This document shows, piece after piece, positions 49,201 through 62,983 of a stretch of DNA of 64,000 nt. Positions within the stretch are counted from its first letter, which is position 1. Each line of letters opens with the position of its first letter. The notes under the pieces are model-generated. The model was not told the DNA's origin, searched no databases, and saw only the letters and a program-made list of their open reading frames with translations. The position numbers and the translations under genes are program-made. Source of the stretch: Sphagnum compactum (Eukaryota > Bryophyta > Sphagnopsida > Sphagnales); contig OZ234497.1 in NCBI GenBank assembly GCA_965153455.1, forward strand, positions 1,984,001 through 2,048,000. The letters run 5' to 3'.

Positions 49201-52200
49201 GTTGTGTTGTTGTGCCAGCTCACTTGCCTCTTGTGTCCTGATAATGTCCAAGAAACCATTGCTTCAGAAAACCTCAACCCACAAAGTATAATATATCCTC
49301 TCATGGGCACAACCCACAAAACATAGTAAATCCTCTCATGGGCACAACCCACAAAGCATGAATCCTTCCATGTGCACAACCCACAAAGCATAATAAATCC
49401 TCTCATGGGCACAACCCACAAACATAATAAATCCTCTCATGGGAACAACCCACAAAGCACAATAAATCCTCTTAGGGGTGCAACCAGCATAACCCACAAA
49501 GCACAAATCCTCTCATGGACACAACCCACAAAGCATTTATCCTCGCATGGGTGCAACTGGCACAACCCACAAAGCATAAATTAAGCAGATCTCCTCTAAA
49601 TCCCCTCATGTGTACTTAAAACTCCAAACAAGAGTGACAGGCAATTGCATTCTTCAAGATCTCCAAAAGAAATGTGAGATCTTCATTCAATTCCTGTGTC
49701 ATAATGTGAAGGGCTACTACCATGGATTTGTCCTCATATGTGTGTTCATAGAGTTAAAATATTAAGCTGGCAAAGATTGATTACCTCTTTTGCATGATGA
49801 GAAATTCAATTGCATTGTCAAAATCGCCAGTAAGTTTACAATACTTTGCTGCCATAGCTGCTCCTTCCATTGATCTTGTCTGGCACATGGACATACTAAT
49901 CTTCTGTTTGGATGGACATAATAACATGGACTGTTTGTTCCTCTTCTTCTCTGAGACATTGGTGAGGAGAACATCAAATCAACTAGGCCAAAATAGTCTG
50001 TAGCACATGAGGTGCCTGCATGTTATTACTTACAGATAGTCATTGTACAAACCTTGCGTAAAATGGAAAATGCTCTGGCCGGATTCCCAAGTGATCCAAG
50101 TTGTAATCGTACAGCATTGTCAATATCCTGCCAGAAGGTAGATATAAAGACTAAGTGTCAATATTCTGCCATTGCATACACAACCCCCATTTTGACTGAC
50201 CTTTGCAGGACATGGATCTTCCTGCTTTGAAGCACAAAGGGTTAATTAATTACTGAGGATGTTCTTGAGAGACAATGCAAAGATTGAGGAGGAACTTATA
50301 ACATGAGCATTTCGGGTTGAGTTTTTCAATTCTCAATCTTGTTACCTCAGCTAATTCATATGCAGTAGCAGCCTCTGCAAACTTCTTGTCAGCTTCCATT
50401 GCTTTAGCATACTGTGTAAGCATTCCCAAAACTATGAAATTCAAAATGGCTTCTCCTCTGGTAAAACACATTGAGGATCTAGCAATATAGAAGGATTTGG
50501 TGATTGAACTTGAGGTGGGGTTGGACTTGCAAGAAGGGAAATTCTGAGGCCGTAAATTTTTTTTCATGTCATGGCCACTAACCTCAATTTGAAGCTTTGG
50601 ACTAGCAATGCGGTCCAAAAGTGGATGCGCTTTTGTGTAGCTTTTGACAGTAATATAAAGCCCTGCTGCTTTCTCTATCTGTCCTCCTAGCTCATACATC
50701 TCCCCTGCATCCTGCAGTTCAAAAGGATTATCCCATTCATCATATCTCACATTTTTTTCAAGTTCTTAAGATCTCTATATATATCTCTGCCTGACGTTTT
50801 GATCACATTGAGAAACTCATACCTGAAGCAAGTTAAGGCCTTCGAGAATCCGAGCACAGTCCAGATACAACTGTGTATTGTTGCACTGGATTGCCATTTG
50901 TCGGCCCTTCCACAAATCCCCAAGCTGAATGCACATTCGTGCAAATCCAGCCTGCCACAAAAAAAGATATATCTGAGTCTCAAAGAAGAATATGCGTTGG
51001 GTGTTTTGTCTTTTGTACCTTGGAACAGTATTGTCTTTTTGTCAAACTGTAGTGTTTTGTTTTTGCAGGATTGCCACATGGTCTTATGGAGTTTGCTTCA
51101 TTGAGATGATGGTCATTGGAAACTCAAAAGAAAGGATAGGAATTTCCTGGGGTAGACCTCAGCAAGATGGTGGTTTGTCTGTTTGGATACATCAGACTTC
51201 AAGTACTTTTCATAGTGAGAAAGTGCCAGGCGATGATCACCACGCATCTCCAACTGCTGGGCATACTCCCTTGTTATTTCGGTCATTGGCAAATTCAACT
51301 GCTCAGCTAGCTCTAGAGCCTGTTGTAGACACAACAGCCGACCACCCACCCACCAGCTCCCCATGACTACCAGAGCCCAGGTTATCATTACAGCAAAAAC
51401 AGCAAGGACGCAGTCTTGAGATTGGACCTTATCCCATTGCTGCAAATGACACCGCATGTCACAAGCAGCTTGTGGATGGGATGACTTCAGAAAAGCCTCC
51501 TGTACACAATTCAAGCCACCCCCCCAAAAAAAGCAGTTGAAGAATTTTGTTGTCACTTCTTCTCATGTCACTGCCCTTCTTGAAGCTGGAACTCAGGAAA
51601 AAACGAACCGAAAATGGGTTTTTTTCATATGGCATCCTAGAGCATTGACAGCAAACAACAGGTGCATGAGATAATACAAACGTACATATGTACATACATA
51701 CATACCTGGGCTGCATCATAGAACTGAAGAAGTAGCAAAATATGACCAGCCAACAAAAAGTGCTCTTCAACCTGCTGTAATTGGGTTAGCTCCATAAGGA
51801 GTGTTGCATTACAGGAGTCTTGGCATGCCTTGATTGCTATCTCTATCTTCATTTGCTCCATTGCCTTTTTTGTAAGGATGTCCCACACCTGGATCACATT
51901 TATGCCCATCATCAATGCATGAAAATCAACCCCGGTCAAGTATGATCCAAGTATCTGCATCACTGTAATTCAGGCCTTGATTTGCAAACAAAACAGCAGT
52001 AATGAAAACAGTACTGAAGACCGACTGACCTCAGGGGTATTCAGAATCTTTGCATCTGTCCATGCTTCCTTTAAGTGCAAAAGATCTAAATTTTGCTTGA
52101 AGCGCTCTCTTGCATGGGTGTTGCCATGTCCCAGTCTCTGTTGCAAATACCACCAAGGCACCCAAAACCTTTCAAAGCCTAATTCTAGTTTGGTTATTTT

Positions 52201-53626
52201 GTCTCAGACTAAATAATTAGGTTTCTAATTAGTGTTAATCTGTTGTAGAAACCGAGAAGACAATTCTATGAATTCTGAAGGTGTAAAGACAATAACCCAA
52301 CATGAGTAGGAAGTGTCAGATTTTCAAACACGCCATTCTCCAACTGCAATTCAAAGCCCACCCCAAAACCAATGTAATAAAATGCACATGAGGCAGGATG
52401 TTCACAAATTCACATGGCAATCAATGAATTTCACCAGAGTGGGATCTGTGAAGAAGTGAGAGAATTCATGATCAGCTTGGTTTTAATTTCATGCAGATAA
52501 TTAGGTAGACAGAAAGTAAAGTAGCCCAAACCAACCAGAATTTTACCTGGCAGGTCAAGGTGCCATTTTGGAGGCCAACAGGATGAGCACTGAAAGGCCG
52601 TTTGAAAGCTCCCAAAAATGAGACGCATGGAGACCATATATTAACTGGGGAGTACACATAAACAAAAGTCTGATTCTTCTCTGCCAGTACAAATACATGT
52701 GGGTCCCATATGTCCCAAAGCACCATTTCTAGCACACCCCTGAAGCTTGGAACCAGAAGCACCTGCAGCATAATTTCAGATTTGATTAAAAAAAAATCCC
52801 ATTTTGTTGTTCCCATAAGTTTTCCAAGATCATGGCCGACAATTTGTTGATCATCAAAAGTGGGAAGAATATGAGGAAGAAATCGCAGTCATCATTCTGA
52901 ATATGGTGGGGCTTAAAAAGGTGGCAAGGAAAACCTGGTCATTAAGAGGGTTGAAGAGATGTATGAATTTCCGATCATCTTCATACAGAAGTCTTGTGCC
53001 CAAAGCATTCGGCCAGATCCTGTTCCAAACCCGCATTCAATAGATCAATATGCAACAGCATTTCTCATCTTCTGCTGCTCATTTCTGAGATCATTCTACA
53101 GCTGCTGCATGCATATAAAACAAAGACAATTAGAGACTTACCAGATGTAGCTGGAGAATTTGCAGACAATCAAACCTTCTTGAGGGACACACTAGGTGTT
53201 TCATCTTGCAATGGCAGCAGAAGTTCCAAGAGGGATCGAATCAGACTTGGATTGGGTTTCTATTGATCAAGGAAATTTAGGTCTAAACAAACACAGGTGC
53301 ATTCTTTCCATCAGCAAAATCACAAATGAAAGATTCCAAGCGCACCGGGTGATTCCCCCATCATTATGGCAATATTGTGTGACAAGGGATGGCAAAGCCT
53401 TGTCATCCAAGCAATAGTAGAAGATGCTGCCACCTGCTGTACCATATATGAGGAACTGTGGTGTCAATTGTACACAAGAGATGTCAGACATACATCCTGG
53501 CTGCACTGGAAATTTTGTGGATGTGTGTTCGGGTGTGTTTTGGTCAGGTTCATCCCCGGGTTCTGACAGTAGCAGCAACTCCACTGTTCCTTTCTGCAAC
53601 ACTGCTCTATATTTCTCATTCTTCAC
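46288..53626 (-). CDS. IFT144: Intraflagellar transport protein IFT144 (WDR19), 21 exons recognised, N-terminus not found
   Basis: IFT144 is a core subunit of the IFT-A complex, which drives retrograde transport and membrane-protein entry in cilia; in plants this means the sperm flagellum. Minus-strand exons: 53626-53346, 53019-52935, 52762-52547, 52343-52302, 52137-52030, 51888-51706, 51499-51428, 51319-51158, 50951-50823, 50711-50583, 50411-50346, 50127-50053, 49879-49785, 49237-49133, 48927-48810, 48595-48413, 48150-47993, 47817-47659, 47375-47219, 46705-46613, 46392-46288. All use GT..AG and keep phase (906 codons). The first two exons hold beta-propeller sequence ([14 protein letters not shown]). 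TPR-like helices follow ([56 protein letters not shown]). Next is the strongly conserved [25 protein letters not shown], then a zinc-binding tail with four CxxC pairs (CPTC, CPAC, CPHC, CPMC). The first about 400 residues of the family (propeller one) were not found between 53627 and RPL23. The junction near 52137/52302 is the least certain. Confidence 0.93.
49285..49580. repeat. Intronic minisatellite in IFT144
   Basis: Repeats of CTCATGGGCACAACCCACAA followed by AGCATAATAAATC, period about 40-50 with variable spacers, fill the intron between the exons at 49237 and 49785. ORFs over it are by-products. Confidence 0.75.
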
Positions 53627-53745
53627 CTGCAAACCTTGTGTTCAGAAACAAGAAATGCAAAAAGCATACAAATTCCTATAAATCCTTTTGACCCTTGAAA
53701 TCCTCATTCTTCACCTGCAAACTTGTGTGTTCAGAAAAGACAGAA
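53608..53745. repeat. Local duplication of a splice acceptor of IFT144
   Basis: 'CTCATTCTTCACCTGCAAAC' plus 'TTGTG.GTTCAGAAA' around 53615-53650, the acceptor and first codons of the 53626-53346 exon, is repeated at about 53701-53736. The second copy could act as a cryptic acceptor. Confidence 0.65.
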
Positions 53746-53749
53746 AAAG

Positions 53750-54915
53750 ATTGACAAAATCCAACAAATGCTTTTGCCCTCGAAATCTTGTCAAAAGCAC
53801 CCCACACACATCTCTAGAAGTTGCAAAATGCATTCAAAATACACTTCAGATTCCCTAGAAACACAAAATCATCTATGTTTTCAGCAAAGATTGTTGCCCT
53901 AAATGTACAATCTTTTTGACATTTTTTTGTGATTGCTCTCCTTCACAGATCTGATTACATCCAAAATTCTGGCACTAGATTCATTACTGACCCCAAGCAG
54001 ACTAAATAACCAATTCAATAAGATGAAACAAGAAAAGGTCAAAAAGCTTTTGTTCATCTGGGAAAGCCCAGATCAGTGTATCGATTCTTCATGAACTCTG
54101 AAATAAAAACAGCAACTTTGAAGAACAGAAAGACTGACCTCAAAAGAGCAAAACAAAAGACTTCCAACAATCCAAGAAACAAATGCTTGTTGACAGATAA
54201 CAAACTTGTCTTTTACCTACCTCTGATGCCTTGTGAGTCCGACCCATTTTCAAAGATTACTCGTGTAGTAATACTATGGAATATTGGCAGTGTTGTCTTC
54301 TCTCCAAGAAACATGCCAGCATTGAAACCATGGATCCAGTACACTACCCCGAACTCTACAAAATTTTGTTTCCCAGATGTTACCTCACAACCAATGAGAT
54401 GACCTTCCAAACTGAATCCATGAAATGCAAATAGCCCTTGGAAATGTTGGCAACAAATCACATTCAAGACCCCATCAGTGTATATGAGTGTCAATGCATG
54501 CACAGAAGTGATACCAAAACTGGCATTATAGGTCCATGTATCATTTCAACTAAAATTTACAAAGTTGTCATTGTGGATGCAAAGCTCCTTCATGCATACC
54601 ATAAGACATAAAGCGCACAGGTATTATAATTCCCAAATGGCAAAATACAAAGTTAGTTCTGACATTGCATCCTGATAGTCAGAAGAGACAGACACAACAC
54701 ATGTCTCGCTTGTTGAGGTCAAGAAACTTCAGTAATATCATCTAAAAGTGATGAGAAAGATTCTTGCAGATGTTGCACACAGCTTGAGCCATTTGAGCAA
54801 TGGAAAGTTCATGAACTTGCATTCACCCAATCTCATAATGTAGAATCCAAGGTGTCCTTGTGCATCTTGAGTGATGCACAACAAAAAGCTGACAACAGAT
54901 ATGTACATCCGAACA
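53750..54915. other. Interval between IFT144 exons and the RPL23 3' end
   Basis: The missing IFT144 N-terminal exons would be expected here. Two minus-strand open stretches exist (54503-54213 and 54920-54738), but neither resembles WD40 repeats. I cannot assign them; diverged exons or a rearrangement remain possible. Confidence 0.4.
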
Positions 54916-54916
54916 T

Positions 54917-55056
54917 TCATGCAATAAACAATCAGACATTTAGTTAATACTTTCAGTCACAATACCACAAAGACATCATGTGAGTATCTCATGCAATAAA
55001 CAATCAGACATTTAGTTAATACTTCCAGTCACAACACCACAAAGATGTCATGTGAG
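54917..55056. repeat. 72-base tandem duplication downstream of RPL23
   Basis: 'TCATGCAATAAACAATCAGA' through 'TCATGTGAG' occurs at 54917-54984 and 54989-55056 with a few substitutions. On the RPL23 strand this lies about 200 bases past the stop codon, probably in the 3' UTR or just beyond. Confidence 0.8.
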
Positions 55057-55249
55057 CATCATATTCAAAGAAGATGGTGGTGCACCACTGAAGCAATGCA
55101 TAAAACAGAAAACAGATTCAATCTGCCAAAAGAGCATTGGGATATCACAGAAATTCTGTAGTAGCACATTAGTCACAGGGTCTTCAAATTCAGACACCAG
55201 AGTACATTCTGCTATGCTAAAACCTTGAATTGATACTAATTTGTAGTTT

Positions 55250-56833
<1,584 letters not shown>

Positions 56834-56960
56834 CGTAGCCGCTTCGAGCTTCCACTGCACGAAGCCTCGTCTCTGTGTAATCAATCGACTAAAGGAAAAT
56901 GAACTGTGAGCACGCTGCCGCTTTAGAACCCTAGAAACCCACCGGCGCGCCCTTATTCCT

Positions 56961-56974
56961 AACCCTAACCCTAA
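56961..56974. promoter_or_regulatory. Telo-box-like motif upstream of RPL23
   Basis: AACCCTAACCCTAA at 56961, with GAACCCTAGAAACCC at about 56926, lies 100-140 bases upstream of the RPL23 ATG. Telo-box (AAACCCTAA-like) elements are known in promoters and leaders of plant ribosomal protein and growth-related genes. Binding is inferred. Confidence 0.6.
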
Positions 56975-57270
56975 TTGCGGCTGTAGAATTCACACCTGTT
57001 TCTGCAAGTTGAGAAAGAGTCGCGTAACTATAGTGGGCGAGCTGAGAGCTTTGTACTCACAGTATTTGCAGCTTTCGCGAACGTCGCAGCAGCATTGATG
57101 ATTGTAGAGAGAGCAGCAGCAGCAGTAACAGAACGACGATCTCAAGAGCTGGGGAATGAGCGACAATTGACGGACTTGCAACAATCTGTGTAGAAATCAG
57201 AAACAAAAGTGGGTGAGACGAAGATTGTTTGATTGTTTTGCGGATTTTGGATTCCGGGATAGTTCCTTTT
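56975..57270. other. RPL23 upstream region, probable promoter
   Basis: A GC-richer stretch with CAG/CAGCAGCAG runs near 57110-57130 and no coding signal. The transcription start probably lies in or next to this region, as the telo-box position suggests. Confidence 0.4.
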
Positions 57271-57479
57271 CAATATGAAGGATTCATTTGCGGCGTTAGT
57301 TTCGGGGCAAGCAAACGATCAAGGCAGAAAACAATGTTCTAGCTCTTTCAAATGTGTGTCACGTCGCAAAGCTGCCGCTGATTCATGCACGCTTCATATT
57401 CTCAAAGCTTCATTCAACCCTAAATCCTTCCATAACAGCAGCCCTCACATCAATTTCTCAATCTCAATTTCATTTCATT

Positions 57480-57745
57480 ACTCTGCAATCTCTCTCAAGA
57501 CTGCTCACATCCCCCATGATGGCACTGTCGAATCTCTCCTCCTCAGCTTCTCGATCACTTCGAAATCTCTCTAACACTCCTCACATTCACGTCACTTTTA
57601 TTAATCTCTTTAAGACTCCTCACCCTCTCCATCACTATAGAATCTGTCTTAAGACAGTTCCTCACCCACCCTCTCCATCGCTCTACAATTCTCTGTAAAG
57701 ACTCTTCCTCACCTTCTCCATCATTGCACCTTCAAGCTTTCTTCA
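57480..57745. repeat. Diverged tandem repeat, about 50-60 base units
   Basis: Units of the form AATCTCTCTCAAGACTGCTC/AATCTCTTTAAGACTCCTCA, then CCCTCTCCATCACTATAG, recur four or five times. Plus-strand ORFs at 57275-57698 overlap it and show no domain; I treat them as non-coding. Confidence 0.6.
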
Positions 57746-57749
57746 CAAT

Positions 57750-58680
57750 CCTCAAAGCTTTGTCTTTAATGAAATTCTTCCGCAACAAAACCTATCGCAT
57801 GTTCTTTCAATTCTTGCGTCCAATGGCAAACAAAATTGGGTGTGCAAATGAATCTCCAATTTTCAAAATGTAGAAGCAACTAATGGATTTGAAAACATTA
57901 GAAATCCATTTCAACCCTATCTATGTTTCTTGTATGGACTTGTAGGGAGTGTAATTTTGCCAATATTGAGCCACTGTAGCTGCATCTACTCTTGAAAGAA
58001 TCTTTTCATGTGTCTAATGCCCAAATCAATTAATTTTGTGACCACAATTATATTAGTCCTACATGTCATCATAGTTATAAATGTTTATAGTCATATATGT
58101 AATTAAGTTTAGGCAAAATCAATTTAAGTCAAATATGTGACTATAATTTGCAATCGGGTCGTAGGCTTGGATGGAAAGGTAGAGGAAAAATGAAATCTTT
58201 TCACAAGAACATTTTGTCAAATTTTAGATGGGTGTATTCACAATTGGGGTATAAAAAATGAATGACTTGTATTTCAAGCATTGCAAAGGACAACTTTGAA
58301 TCTTTGTTTATCTTATATTATTACAGATCTAATGAAATGTTGTATGCGTATAGATAAAATGATGATTTTTTAAATTAATAAAATATTTAAAAACAATTTC
58401 ATTACTATGTAAATTTCATTTTGAGTATTGTAAATTAATTATGTTAAATGTTCAAAATACATTTTTTAAAAAAGGAATCGAAAGCACTACAGATTTGTTA
58501 GGAATCAAAATTGACACAAGTTGATTTGGTCTTTAATAAAAACCTCAATATGGGGTGAAAATTTGACCACAAAAATGGGTAGTTTCCAAACACATGAAAG
58601 ACACTAAACACCCTAAACCCTTAAAAAAAACTCAAACAATAAGAAAATTATTAAATCAAATAATCTTGTCAATCAAGATT
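57750..58680. other. AT-rich gene-free interval
   Basis: No coding, RNA or repeat structure was recognised beyond AT-rich sequence. Confidence 0.4.
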
Positions 58681-58689
58681 AAGAAGAAC

Positions 58690-59100
58690 ATAGAAAAAGG
58701 TGATGATGACGAATGATGAGAACTACAATCAAAAGACCAATAAGGTGATCACAACTAGGAAGAATATAGCAACACGTGATGATGATAAACAATGAACCAC
58801 AACTAGGAAACCAACAAAGCGATCTTCACCAGAAGGAGCACGACTAAGAGACCAACAGGGTGATCATGACCAAAAGGAACAAAGAAGAAGTAGACGAAGA
58901 TGAATGCCAAGAACCACACCATGAAAGCAACAAGATGATCATGATTAAAATGAATAAACAAGAAGGTAATGGCGATGAACACTAAGAATCATAACTAGCA
59001 GACTAACAAGGCAATCGCAACTAGGAGGAATAGAAAAATAGACGACAACAATGAGCACTAAGAATCATGACCAAAAGACCAACAAGGTGGTGTAGAAAAG
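58690..59100. repeat. Degenerate tandem repeat, about 75-85 base units
   Basis: Words such as 'AGACCAACAAGGTGATCA', 'CAACTAGGAAGAAT' and 'ATGAACACTAAGAATCA' cycle about five times. Non-coding. Confidence 0.6.
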
Positions 59101-59734
59101 AGGTGATGCTGATGCAACTAAAAAGAGAAAAAACATGCAAAGAAAAAGAATAAATACATACCCATAAGAAGACATACACCAATATGAAAAATGTAACCCA
59201 TGAAAGTTATGCACAACTAAGAATGCCCCCCAAAAAAAATGCAATGCATGTTTAAAATGAAAATAAGAATGCAACACTAATTTCAAACAAGGATGAGGAA
59301 GAAAAAAGACAAGAAAAAGAGAGAGAAAACGAAAAAACAAAAATCACAAAACCCTAAATCATCCCCTAAACCCTAAAGCAATGATTAAAACTGAAATCGA
59401 GTTTAAAGAAAAACTGGTCTATAAGAATTGGACTGAGTTTTACTTAGGCATAATGTCCTTCCCACTCCTACACCTCGTGATCTACATAGGTTTGGTTCAT
59501 GATAAATTTTTCCTTGTGCTTTATGATAGGTAAAGCCCATGGGTGCAGGACATTCTCAAAATGTGGGGCTGGACTTGGCTATTGCCTCGTCCTAGGCCCC
59601 TTCTTTTGAGAATGCCCTCACCATAGGGCTTTACCCTACACTAAATGTCATGTTGTAGGCCCGTAGGGAACCTGCCTTTCATTTGACAAATCAAGAATAA
59701 AAAAAAAGAAAACTGTCCATACTTACATAGGTAG

Positions 59735-59850
59735 TCCCTCAGTTTGTGCCCATGCAATTAGCATAGGCCAAAAATGGTGACGGACAATTTTGGAAATAAA
59801 AGTTTCATGCAACCAATGAGAAGGCTACGCATGCAAATTTAATTTGGATG
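59735..59850 (-). repeat. Dispersed repeat family R2, copy 2
   Basis: Reverse complement of the 10590-10690 copy with the same ordered words ('CCTTCTCATTGGTTGCATG', 'AACTTTTATTTCCAAAA', 'GTCACCATTTTTGGCC', 'GGGCACAAACTGAGGG'). Confidence 0.6.
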
Positions 59851-60404
59851 AAGAAAAGTCAAGATATGGCGGCTTGGCTCAGGAAAATGATTTTTCTCCT
59901 GCCTGCATATTGGCTCAGTTTGCTAAGGCTGGTAAAAAGTGCAGCAAAGATATGCCACCTGCTTGAGAAGAGCGTAACAAATATGATCTGACTGGTGCTC
60001 CATGTTTTTGATTCGCCAATCATAATGATTGGTCCAGGTGGTTTGCTATTAGTCGTTCCTACCTAATTGCAGTCCCCATTTCAGTTTTAAGGGTGGGGTT
60101 GGAAAAAAGTAAACAATTTAAACTTGGATGTGAGAACTATTTTTGTAAGGTCACGTACCGAGCCCAGGTGGGGATAGGTACTCTTACTATAATTCTAAAT
60201 GGGGAGCTTCAAATTCCAAAACTTGCATGCAAAAAAGCCGAAACTTGTAAAAAGGACTCCAAATTATTGTTTTTTTTGCTAATTTACAACTTACAACACA
60301 AATGGGTGTGCAGGTCCAGCTGGAATTAAATTAGTTCAACCCAAGAAAAAAAAACACACAATATCTTACTCAATATTTATGTAAGTATTACATATAGTAA
60401 TGGA

Positions 60405-60760
60405 CGTCGGGATGTTAAATGAAGCTTCCCCTGAATTCGTCTCGTCGTCCATCCGTCCCGTCGTCCTTCTGTCCATCCGTTCGGTCGTCCATGGCTAGCA
60501 AAATAGGTAGGGTGTGAATGGGTTCTCCCTTCAGGAAACACCTATAGCAACTTCCTTGCCCAAAAACTAATCTGGCCCAATGCTTTAGTGGCTCAGACTT
60601 TATGATGAAACCATGTAATCATTATTATCTATAGTAAAGGAAGAATGAAGCCTCCCCTGAAGCCGTCCGAATGAAGCTTCCCCTAAATTCGTTCGTCCGA
60701 CCCGTCCGTCCATCCGTCCCGTCACCGGGACTCCGGACGAACAGTAGCCACCGACAGTAG
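60405..60760. repeat. CCGTCC-rich repeat block next to the WEB-like fragment
   Basis: 'GAAGCTTCCCCTGAATTCGT' and CGTCCATCCGTCC-type runs occur at 60420-60490 and again at 60640-60725. The block is much GC-richer than its flanks, ends about 20-60 bases before the first WEB-like exon, and may mark the edge of an insertion that removed the upstream part of that gene. Confidence 0.55.
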
Positions 60761-60781
60761 CTCAACTGTCCCATCATACAG

Positions 60782-61891
60782 GGAAGATGTTGAGGAAGCA
60801 GAACAAAGGCAGAGAGGCGTTGTGGAAGCAACTGCTTCTGAGCTTGAGGAGGTAACATTAAAGCTGTTGGCAACAAAGGAAATTGAAGAGAGGGCAACAG
60901 GGGCCATGACAACTACAGAGCTTGAAACATTGAAGGCAGAGTTTTCTGCTTTCAAGGAAGCTCAAGAGAAAGCCGGTGAAGCTGTGGTTGCAGTGAAGAA
61001 AGAATTGGAGGAACTCGAAGCGGAGATAGCTGTCACAGAGGAATCTGAGATGAAATTGAAAGGTGCTGTTGGGGACTACAGATTGAAATTGCGAGGATCG
61101 AGGATAAACCTTGAGGATGCAACAAAAACTGCAGGAAAGGTACTCAGTTCAATCAATTGAGTTCTGTAATATTTGTCATTGTCTCTTTGAGGCTGATGTT
61201 AATTGTTTTGCTGCTGATTTTGTAACAAAACCCAAAGAGGACAAGAGATTAAAAACTGATTTTCAAGTGTTGGAAGGCAAGGTCATATGCAATGTAGTTG
61301 GAGGAGTCAAATGCAAAAGTGAAGAAGGCAATAGAGCAGGAGCAAAGGATGTCTGCATCTCTGGCATCCCTGAAGGCAAAGCTGAAAAACACCATGACAG
61401 AGCTTGCAGCTGTGAAGGAGGAGTATGAGGTGACTGTTGCTGATGTTACTGCAGAGATGGAGTTGGAGCTCTCCAAAGCTAAGTCTCTCTTAGAAGCTGG
61501 CATACAAGCAGAGAGCAAAGCAAAGGAGCCCATATCTGGCTTAAATGATGCCTTGCATTAGGTCAGTTGAGAGGCTTTTTCCTTCTCTAAGGTCTGATTC
61601 CAGTGATGGGTAAAAGGCTGTTCACTTTTACATATTCAAACAAGTACAGCAGTACCCAGGTCTTCAGGTATAAATAGTCGATCTGAGAATAGAAGATGGG
61701 GTGGGGGGGGTGTGTGATGACAGGTGACAATGGAAGCAGATGAGGAGAAGGCAGTGGCATTGAAGGGAAGAAAAGAAGCAGCCGCAGCGAAACATGAATT
61801 GGAGGAAGTCCAGGCACACACAGCTATGTTACAAAGTCAACTGAAAGCAGCTCTCATGGAAGTGGAGGCAGTTAAAGCATCTGAAGCTCAG
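60782..61891 (+). pseudogene. WEB-family-like coiled-coil protein, three-exon fragment
   Basis: Exons 60782-61139, 61298-61561 and 61724-61891 fit GT..AG junctions in matching phase. They encode a long Glu/Ala/Lys coiled coil (ATASELEEVTLKLLATKEIE, KKELEELEAEIAVTEESEMK, LEESNAKVKKAIEQEQRMSA, LSKAKSLLEAGIQAESKAKE, AAAAKHELEEVQAHTAMLQS). The style is that of WEB/PMI2 proteins, which act in chloroplast photorelocation movement, although coiled coils are hard to assign to a family. The last codon of exon 2 is TAG directly before a GTCAG donor; a CAG there would join exon 3 in frame, so one C-to-T change may have broken it. No upstream ATG exon or downstream exons were found. I read it as a gene fragment or decaying copy. 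Confidence 0.6.
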
Positions 61892-61899
61892 GTAATCTC

Positions 61900-62975
61900 A
61901 GAGGTAAACTTTTGTTCTGCACACTACTGTTATCCTTTTTCTTCAGCAACAGGGAGTCAAAAGCTGACACTGATTATGAGCTTTGTTTGGGACACATTTT
62001 AAGGCCAAATTCCCAATAGAAATTTCACGATTTTGCCTTGCCCTGACTTCGAATGGACAGTAGCTACTGTTAGCAAGGACGTCAAGTCGAAGGGTGGGAC
62101 ACGTGTCGGCGTGCACGCGGGTGCGGGATGGCCTTTCAAGCACCTTCGCGAGCTCCCGCGCATCACATCTCATTAGCAGTTGATCTTAGGCTTTCTAATC
62201 TCCAACAAAGTGATTATGCGATGCGATGTGATGCGATCGATCTGCCATGTCGCAGTGCGGATGAGAATCAAGGAACCCAATGATCTGCCTACCTGTTGTC
62301 TGCCGGCCAAGAATTTTTTTTAAAAAATTTCAGGCCGCCTCCTCCCATCCCTCCTTGACGGACGGATTCCATGCTCTCGCATCCACACGGTCGCTCTCCG
62401 TCATTTTCTGTTTTTCGGAATTCGGTCTACGTTCGATCCGTCCACGTTGCCTTCTGAAGTGAAGCAAAGGGGTTGGGGTCCCGCCGCCCTGCTGCTGCTG
62501 ATGTTATTATTCAATTGATATAATCATCAAGGACCTGGGGTGATATTTGATGGCTGTGTGCTATGTCACAATTGTATTTGGACGCATGCACAAGTCAGAG
62601 ATTGGCACATCTTCCTGACCCAAAGCTGTGTGCATGCTTGAAACTGATTAGCAGGTGTGTGGTTTTGATGATGCAAACATGGCATAAGATGTTCACCATT
62701 AATGCAGGTCCAGGCTTTAGAATGTTGTGGAGCACCATCAAAGGTTTCTTAGATCCAGTTTCAATTTCAAAGATCAGTGTATGTATGAGTGTAGCAGTTG
62801 CAAAATTTTCTGGCCATGTAAAATCTTCTACTTTCCTTAATGCAAATATTGTTTTTTATTATTAGTACCTCTGCAGTGTAGTATGTGGATAGTTAGGCAC
62901 TGTCTGGTGCAAAGCATCTCAAGGCTGGAATCCAACTGTTTTGAACAGGTTTCATCTCATAAGTCTACATTGCTG
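61900..62975. other. Gene-free interval with a GC-rich patch (62040-62480)
   Basis: The patch is clearly GC-richer than its flanks, with GGACGTCAAG, CACGTGTC and CGTCCACG words, and its composition resembles the block at 60405-60760. No exons of the WEB-like gene or the AVT6-like transporter were recognised here. Confidence 0.4.
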
Positions 62976-62983
62976 CCTTTGAA

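Noticed and set aside
54213-54503. N-terminal WD40 exons of IFT144
   Set aside because: The frame is open for 96 codons but shows no WD40-like pattern and no match to the expected family sequence.
57275-57698. Plus-strand gene sharing a bidirectional promoter with RPL23
   Set aside because: The ORFs overlap a diverged tandem repeat and have Ser/His/Pro-rich composition with no domain.
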